Below are positions 58,875 to 64,000 of a DNA stretch of 64,000 nucleotides, piece after piece. Under the pieces are notes generated by a model. It ran no database searches and had not been told where the DNA came from. It worked only from the letters and a program-made list of their open reading frames with translations. The DNA comes from Rhizobiaceae bacterium CPCC 101076 (GTDB lineage: Bacteria; Pseudomonadota; Alphaproteobacteria; Rhizobiales; Methylopilaceae). How positions within the stretch are numbered: the first letter of the stretch is position 1; each line of letters begins with the position of its first letter. A program made the translations under genes and the position numbers. The stretch lies in assembly GCA_003347645.1 (NCBI GenBank), contig QDFX01000011.1, forward strand, positions 1-64,000, given 5' to 3'.

Positions 58875-61616
58875 ATGCCAATCGAGAAAACCTATCAGCC
58901 TGCCGAAATCGAGGAACGCATCTCCGAGGCCTGGAACAAGGCCCAGGCGTTCAAGGCCGGCGCGAATGCGAAGCCCGGCGCGGAGAGCTTCTCCATCGTC
59001 ATCCCACCGCCGAACGTCACCGGCTCCCTGCATATGGGCCACGCGCTCAACAACACGCTGCAGGATGTGCTGACGCGTTTCGAGCGGATGCGCGGCAAGG
59101 ACGTGCTGTGGCAGCCCGGCATGGACCATGCGGGCATCGCGACCCAGATGGTCGTCGAGCGCCAGCTCGCCGAACGGCAGGAGCCGTCGCGCCGCGATAT
59201 GGGCCGCGAGAAGTTCATCGAGCGCGTCTGGGCTTGGAAGGAAGAGTCCGGCGGCACGATCATCAACCAGCTAAAGCGCCTCGGTGCCTCGTGTGATTTC
59301 TCGCGCGAGCGTTTCACCATGGACGAGGGTCTGTCTCAGGCGGTCCGCAAGGTGTTCGTCGAGCTTCACCGCAAGGGCCTGATCTACAAGGACAAGCGCC
59401 TTGTGAACTGGGATCCGAAGCTCCGCACGGCGGTTTCCGATCTCGAAGTCGAGACGCGCGAGGTGAAGGGCCATATGTGGCGCTTCGCCTATCCGCTCGC
59501 CGAAGGCCCGGTTGACGGCATCGCTGAGATCGTCATCGCGACGACCCGTCCGGAGACCATGCTCGGCGACGGCGCGGTCGCGGTCCATCCGAGCGACGAG
59601 CGCTACAGGAATCTCATCGGCAAGATGGTCCGCCTGCCGGTCGCGGAGCGCCTGATTCCGATCATCGCCGACGAATATCCGGATCCGGAATTCGGCTCAG
59701 GCGCGGTCAAGATCACCGGCGCACACGACTTCAATGACTTCGAGGTCGCTCGTCGTCACGACATCCCGCTGTTTATGCTGATGGATGAAGACGCGCGCAT
59801 GTCCGACAACGTGCCGGAGCGTTATCTCGGCCTCGACCGGTTTGAGGCCCGAAAGATGGTCGTGGCCGAGATCGAGGAGATGGGTCTCCTCCGCGGCATC
59901 GAGGACAAGGTCATCCCGCAGCCGTTCGGCGACCGCTCGGGCGTTGTGCTCGAACCCATGCTCACTGACCAGTGGTGGGTCGATGCGAAGACGCTTGCCC
60001 AGCCGGCGCTCGCGGCGGTTCGCGGGGGCAAGACGAATTTCGTCCCGAAGAACTGGGAGAAGACCTATTTCGAATGGCTGGAGAACATCCAGCCCTGGTG
60101 CGTCTCGCGTCAGCTCTGGTGGGGACACCAGATCCCGGCCTGGTACGACCCGCACGGCCACGTCTACGTCGAGGAGAGCCGGGAGGACGCACTGCGTGCC
60201 GCGATCCTGCGCAACGAAACCGAGAACATGCTCTCGGACGACGAGGCGGAATCGATCCATCAGGAACTGCTCGGCGGCCCGCAGAGCGATTTCCTCATTC
60301 AGGACGAGGACGTTCTCGACACATGGTTCTCGTCCGCGCTCTGGCCGTTCTCGACGATGGGCTGGCCGGACGAGACGCCGGAGCTGAAACGCTACTATCC
60401 GACCTCCGTCCTCGTGACGGGCTTCGACATCATCTTCTTCTGGGTCGCCCGGATGATGATGATGGGCATCGAGTTCATGGGCGAGGTGCCGTTCAAGGAC
60501 GTCTACATCCACGCGCTCGTCCGCGACGAGAAGGGCGCCAAGATGTCGAAGTCCAAGGGCAACGTCATAGACCCGCTCGAACTGATGGACGAGTTCGGCG
60601 CCGACGCGGTCCGCTTCACGCTCGCCGCCATGGCGGCGCAGGGCAGGGACATCAAGCTCGCGAAGTCGCGCATCGAGGGCTATCGCAACTTCGCGACCAA
60701 GCTCTGGAACGCGACCCGCTTCGCCGAGATGAACCAGTGCGCCGTCGTTCCGGGCTTCGACCCGTCATCGGTCACGACCACGCTCAACAAATGGATCGTC
60801 GGCGAGGCCGCGCGCACGGTGAAGGAAACGAGCGCCGCGATCGAGGCCTATCGCTTCAACGATGCGGCGAACGCGGTCTATCGCTTTGCCTGGTCGATCT
60901 TCTGCGACTGGTATCTCGAACTGGCGAAGCCGGTCCTCCAGTCGGAGACGGACAGCGCCGAGCGCACCGAAACCCGCGCGACAGTGTCCTGGACGCTCGA
61001 CCAGATCGTCGCTCTGCTCCACCCGTTCATGCCCTTCATCACCGAGGAGCTGTGGGCGGTGACGGCTCCGGCCGGCGGCCGCGCGAAGCTGCTTGCCCTG
61101 TCGGACTGGCCGGAACTACCGAAGAGCGACACCGAGGCGGCGGAGGCCGAGATCGGCTGGCTCGTCGACATGATCTCCGAGGTCCGTTCGGTCCGAACCG
61201 AGATGAACGTGCCGGGCGGCGCCCAAATCCCGCTTCTCCTCATCGGGGCTTCCGCCGAGGTGCAGGCCTGGGCCAGGCGCTACGAGGACGCGCTTCGCCG
61301 TCAGGCGCGCCTGTCCGGCATCGACTTCGCCGATTCGGCTCCGGCCGGCGCGGTGCAGCTTCTCGTCCGCGGCGGAGTCGGAGCGCTTCCGATCGCCGAC
61401 GTGGTCGATCTCGGAGCCGAGAGGACACGCCTCTCAAAGGAGATCGGCAAGATCGTCGACGAGATCGACAAGATCGACAAGAAGCTCGGCAATCCCGACT
61501 TCCTGGCCCGCGCCAAGGAAGAAGTGGTCGAGGAGCAGCGCGAGCGCCGCGAAGAGGCGGAAGCGCGTCGCATGAAACTGGCGGATGCATTGGAGCGACT
61601 AAAGGTTGTGGCCTGA
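58875..61616 (+). CDS. valS: Valyl-tRNA synthetase
   Basis: A 913-residue class Ia synthetase charging tRNA-Val. The HIGH motif is in PPPNVTGSLHMGHALNN and the KMSKS motif in GAKMSKSKGNVIDP. The editing domain carries TTRPETMLGDGAVAVHP. The C-terminal arm is a coiled coil (TRLSKEIGKIVDEIDKIDKKLGNPDFLARAKEEVVEEQRE). Length is typical. The ATG at 58875 is followed by the usual EKTYQPAEIE opening. Confidence 0.97.
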   Translation: MPIEKTYQPAEIEERISEAWNKAQAFKAGANAKPGAESFSIVIPPPNVTGSLHMGHALNNTLQDVLTRFERMRGKDVLWQPGMDHAGIATQMVVERQLAERQEPSRRDMGREKFIERVWAWKEESGGTIINQLKRLGASCDFSRERFTMDEGLSQAVRKVFVELHRKGLIYKDKRLVNWDPKLRTAVSDLEVETREVKGHMWRFAYPLAEGPVDGIAEIVIATTRPETMLGDGAVAVHPSDERYRNLIGKMVRLPVAERLIPIIADEYPDPEFGSGAVKITGAHDFNDFEVARRHDIPLFMLMDEDARMSDNVPERYLGLDRFEARKMVVAEIEEMGLLRGIEDKVIPQPFGDRSGVVLEPMLTDQWWVDAKTLAQPALAAVRGGKTNFVPKNWEKTYFEWLENIQPWCVSRQLWWGHQIPAWYDPHGHVYVEESREDALRAAILRNETENMLSDDEAESIHQELLGGPQSDFLIQDEDVLDTWFSSALWPFSTMGWPDETPELKRYYPTSVLVTGFDIIFFWVARMMMMGIEFMGEVPFKDVYIHALVRDEKGAKMSKSKGNVIDPLELMDEFGADAVRFTLAAMAAQGRDIKLAKSRIEGYRNFATKLWNATRFAEMNQCAVVPGFDPSSVTTTLNKWIVGEAARTVKETSAAIEAYRFNDAANAVYRFAWSIFCDWYLELAKPVLQSETDSAERTETRATVSWTLDQIVALLHPFMPFITEELWAVTAPAGGRAKLLALSDWPELPKSDTEAAEAEIGWLVDMISEVRSVRTEMNVPGGAQIPLLLIGASAEVQAWARRYEDALRRQARLSGIDFADSAPAGAVQLLVRGGVGALPIADVVDLGAERTRLSKEIGKIVDEIDKIDKKLGNPDFLARAKEEVVEEQRERREEAEARRMKLADALERLKVVA

Positions 61617-61802
61617 AGGGTTTATCCCCCTGATCTGTCTCCTTTTCATCACGTAGACCGCCGGTCTGTCGCGAGCGCTCGCAAGTCGCTCGCGTTCGGA
61701 CTCGGTCTCTGCAAAAAGTTCAGAACCATCGAACCAGACTCGCGTTTGCGGTGACTTCTTAAAGAGGCCGTAAGCGAACCGGGTGCCAGGGACACGGAAA
61801 AC

Positions 61803-62795
61803 TTGAAACGTATCCTGCTGGCAGTAGCCCTCGTCTTCGCGTGCGCGACAATGTCTTCGGTGGCATCTGCCGGGCCTCTGGTCGTGCCGGAAGGAAATCG
61901 GAACAAGGAGCAGCCCAAGGTGCCGGGCGGTTCCGTCGCGCGGACGAAGGCCGGCAAGACCACGTTCGACGAGAAGTACGACAAGGTCATCGACCTTCTG
62001 GCGCACGACAAGACGCTGATCTCGAAGATCAAGTCGACGGCCGCCACTTATGGGATCGATCCGATCCACATGATCGGCGCCATCGTCGGCGAACATACAT
62101 ACAATGTCGACGCTTACGACCGGCTGCAGACCTATTACATCAAGGCCGTCTCTTACGCCGGCGACAGCTTCCGCTTCGGCTACGGCAGCGAATCCGTCCT
62201 GGACTTCGCGACGCGACCCGAATTCAAGAAGTGCGCCGACCTTACGGATTCCTACAAGCTTTGGTCCTGCCGCGAAGATGTCTGGGACAAGACGTTCCGA
62301 GGCCGCACCGTCGGTGGAACCGCTTTCCCGAACAATCGCTTCAGCGCGGTATTCTTCCAGCCCTTCTTCGCTGGCCAGACTTTCGGGCTCGGGCAGGAGA
62401 ACCCGCTGACGGCCCTGATGCTGTCGGACATGGTGGCGAAGACGTCAGGCTATCCCAAGCTCGATGCGGGCAAGGCGGCGGACGTCTATTCGGCGATCAT
62501 GGACCCCGACAAGTCGCTCGCCTACATGGCGGCGATCATCCGTCGCGCGATCGACGACTACAAGACGATCGCCAATGTCGACATCTCCAAGAACCCGGGC
62601 ATCACCGCGACGCTCTACAATACCGGCGGGTCGGAGGAACGCGCGGCCGCTCTTGCGGCGAAGGCCGGGCGCGCCTTGCCGGAGGAGAATTATTACGGCT
62701 GGCTCGTCAACGACAAGCTCGCCGAACTGAAGGCGCTCCTCGAGGAGCCGCGGCCCACGGCGTCCAACCGGCCGGTTGACCCGCGCAAGGAATAG
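61803..62795 (+). CDS. DUF1402 family secreted protein
   Basis: A 330-residue protein with a TTG start behind AGGGACACGG. It has a signal peptide (LLAVALVFACATMSSVASAG). The mature protein has IDPIHMIGAIVGEHTYNVDAYDRLQTYYIKA, resembling a lysozyme-like/transglycosylase opening (GAIVGEHTYN), FGLGQENPLTALM and a YNTGG turn. These are DUF1402 features, a Rhizobiales family with lysozyme-like folds suggested by the E-H-T-Y-N and G-L-G-Q motifs. It may act on peptidoglycan; this is not established. Confidence 0.85.
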   Translation: MKRILLAVALVFACATMSSVASAGPLVVPEGNRNKEQPKVPGGSVARTKAGKTTFDEKYDKVIDLLAHDKTLISKIKSTAATYGIDPIHMIGAIVGEHTYNVDAYDRLQTYYIKAVSYAGDSFRFGYGSESVLDFATRPEFKKCADLTDSYKLWSCREDVWDKTFRGRTVGGTAFPNNRFSAVFFQPFFAGQTFGLGQENPLTALMLSDMVAKTSGYPKLDAGKAADVYSAIMDPDKSLAYMAAIIRRAIDDYKTIANVDISKNPGITATLYNTGGSEERAAALAAKAGRALPEENYYGWLVNDKLAELKALLEEPRPTASNRPVDPRKE

Positions 62796-62864
62796 GCCGC
62801 GCTCAACCATCCGGGGTGCAGGCAAAGCGTCCCACAATCCCGATACTGCAATCAGACGAGACGG

Positions 62865-62892
62865 GGCTGTACCGCCGGGAAGCGGTACGGCC
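62865..62892. terminator. Hairpin between convergent genes
   Basis: An 11-base stem (62865-62875 with 62882-62892, one G-T pair) with a 6-base loop, followed by GTTT on the plus strand. It lies between the DUF1402 stop and the stop of the phosphodiesterase gene. Confidence 0.65.
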
Positions 62893-62898
62893 GTTTGC

Positions 62899-64000
62899 TC
62901 AGTTCGTCGCGTTGTTGCGCGCGGCGACGGCCTGGTCGGCGAAATCACTGAAGATGCCGTCCACGCCGATGTCGAGGAAGGCGCGGTATTCGGCGGCCGG
63001 ATCGCCGTTATAGGTCGAGGCCAGCCGGCGCGGTTCGCTGCGGAACGTCCAGGTCTGGACGAAAAGGCCCGTCGCGTGCGCGTTCTTCACGACGTCGGTC
63101 GGCTTCGCCGCCACCTTGTCGCGCTCGTCCATCTTGCCGTCGGCGTTGAGATCGTCCGGCTTGCCGTCGCCGTTCGCATCGACCGGGACGTTCGGGATCA
63201 GATAGGCCTTCCACGGCGAGATGCCGTCGGCATAGGTCGCGACTTCCTTGAGGCCGTCGGCGGTCAGGATGTCGTTGTTGGTCCGCTTGTCGCCGGTGAC
63301 GACGAAATCGTACGGCTTCACATAGGGCGGTTCGGCGGTGTTCTTGCCTGCGCGTCGGTCGAGCTGCCGTCGACGAGCTGGACCAGGCGGACGTTCGTCT
63401 TGCCGCGCAGATATTTGAGATTCGCCGTCTCGAAGCTCTGGATGATCACCGGCGAGCTCTTCTCGGTCCAGCCGGCCTTCTGCAGCGTCTCGACGAGGCG
63501 GTCCTCGATCGGCAGGCCCATCGCGGTGTGGAAGGTCGGGTGCTTGGTCTCGGGCGCGATGCCGATCGTGCGGCCGGTGCGTTGGCTCTGCTCCTTGGCG
63601 AGGTCGATCACCTCCTGGAAGGTCGGCACCAGGAACTTGCCGTTGAAGCTCTGGTCGCGCTCGGCCAACGGCTGCTTGGCGCGCAGCGTCTTGATCTCGG
63701 CAAGGGTGAAGTCGCTGGCGAACCAGTCCTCGGTCGGGATGCCATCGATGTTGAGCGTGCGCTTGCGGGCGGCGAATTCCGGACGGTCGGCAACGTCCGT
63801 CGTGCCACCGAGCATCGGTTCGTGGCGGGCGACCAGTACGCCATCCTTGGTCACGACGAGGTCGGGCTCGATGAAGTCGGCGCCCATCTCGATGGCCTTG
63901 GTATAACCCTCGAGGGTGTGGTCGGGGAGATAGCCCGGAGTGCCGCGATGGGCGATGACGAGCGCGCGCTGGCCGTTGAGCGTCTTCCCCTGGGCGAGGG
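62899..64000 (-). pseudogene. Glycerophosphodiester phosphodiesterase, frameshifted and cut by the window end
   Basis: The leftward reading enters from the right edge as [47 protein letters not shown], here quoted by its parts: the IAHRG and [10 protein letters not shown] motifs of the GDPD TIM barrel, with the general acid/base in VARHEP. It hydrolyses glycerophosphodiesters to glycerol-3-phosphate; members are periplasmic or cytoplasmic. At about 63345 the frame shifts by one base: DGSSTDAQA ends early at 63318, while the continuation (KPYDFVVTGDKRTNNDI to the stop at 62899) lies in the other frame. Either a pseudogene or a sequencing error. A DxNGDGKPDDLNADGK calcium-loop-like insertion is present. 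Confidence 0.85.

Overview
The window looks like a chromosomal segment of a GC-rich alphaproteobacterium, most likely a member of the Hyphomicrobiales/Rhizobiales. The clues are the imuA-imuB-dnaE2 mutagenesis cassette with an alphaproteobacterial-type LexA box (GTTC-N7-GTTC), the pcm-tolC-popZ-valS neighbourhood, BA14K, DUF1402 and OGFr_N family proteins, and an mlaEFD operon. Genus cannot be fixed from the sequence alone.

Layout. 0-8 kb is accessory, sparsely coding DNA: small DUF proteins, a large SARP/BTAD-AAA regulator with a DUF4242 partner and a divergent methyltransferase, a degenerate receiver-like protein and a Crp/Fnr regulator. 8-14 kb holds nhaA, a BA14K/PRC-barrel pair, a manganese catalase, a DUF378 protein, and the remnant of an integrase beside tRNA-Asn. 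14-21.6 kb is a DNA-repair block (dnaE2, imuB, imuA, an ATP-dependent DNA ligase, an OGFr-like protein). 21.7-25.3 kb is an Mla-type lipid-transport operon. 25.4-53.7 kb is an alginate biosynthesis and remodelling locus. 54-64 kb is core genome: tRNA-Cys, pcm, tolC, popZ, an MFS transporter, valS, a DUF1402 protein and a frameshifted glycerophosphodiester phosphodiesterase that runs off the right edge.

The alginate locus is the notable system. A single-strand gene run from 33.7 to 52.4 kb, mostly with overlapping or tightly spaced genes, encodes: AlgD (GDP-mannose dehydrogenase); Alg8 (polymerase); Alg44 (PilZ c-di-GMP receptor); an AlgG-type periplasmic C5-epimerase fused behind a ~600-residue helical-repeat domain; three consecutive Sel1-repeat periplasmic proteins in place of AlgK; a small secreted protein; a second beta-helix protein; a GGDEF diguanylate cyclase; AlgA; a tiny membrane peptide; and a ribbon-helix-helix protein. 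On its left flank are a type I secretion ABC/adaptor pair and, divergently, a 1467-aa RTX protein whose N-terminus is an Azotobacter AlgE-type mannuronan epimerase module. On its right flank, convergent to the operon, is a PL7 alginate lyase with RTX repeats. Both RTX enzymes end in the same nine residues, LTASDFLII, consistent with shared type I export.

Inferred working model: AlgA and AlgD supply GDP-mannuronate (AlgC is not in the window). Alg8/Alg44 polymerise it under c-di-GMP control, possibly fed by the in-operon cyclase. AlgG epimerises it in the periplasm, helped by the solenoid proteins. The two RTX proteins modify or trim the polymer outside the cell. No AlgE porin, AlgX, AlgL or O-acetylation genes (algI/J/F) are visible, so the export route is unexplained. 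The secreted epimerase has Asn in place of the catalytic Asp of its DPHE motif.
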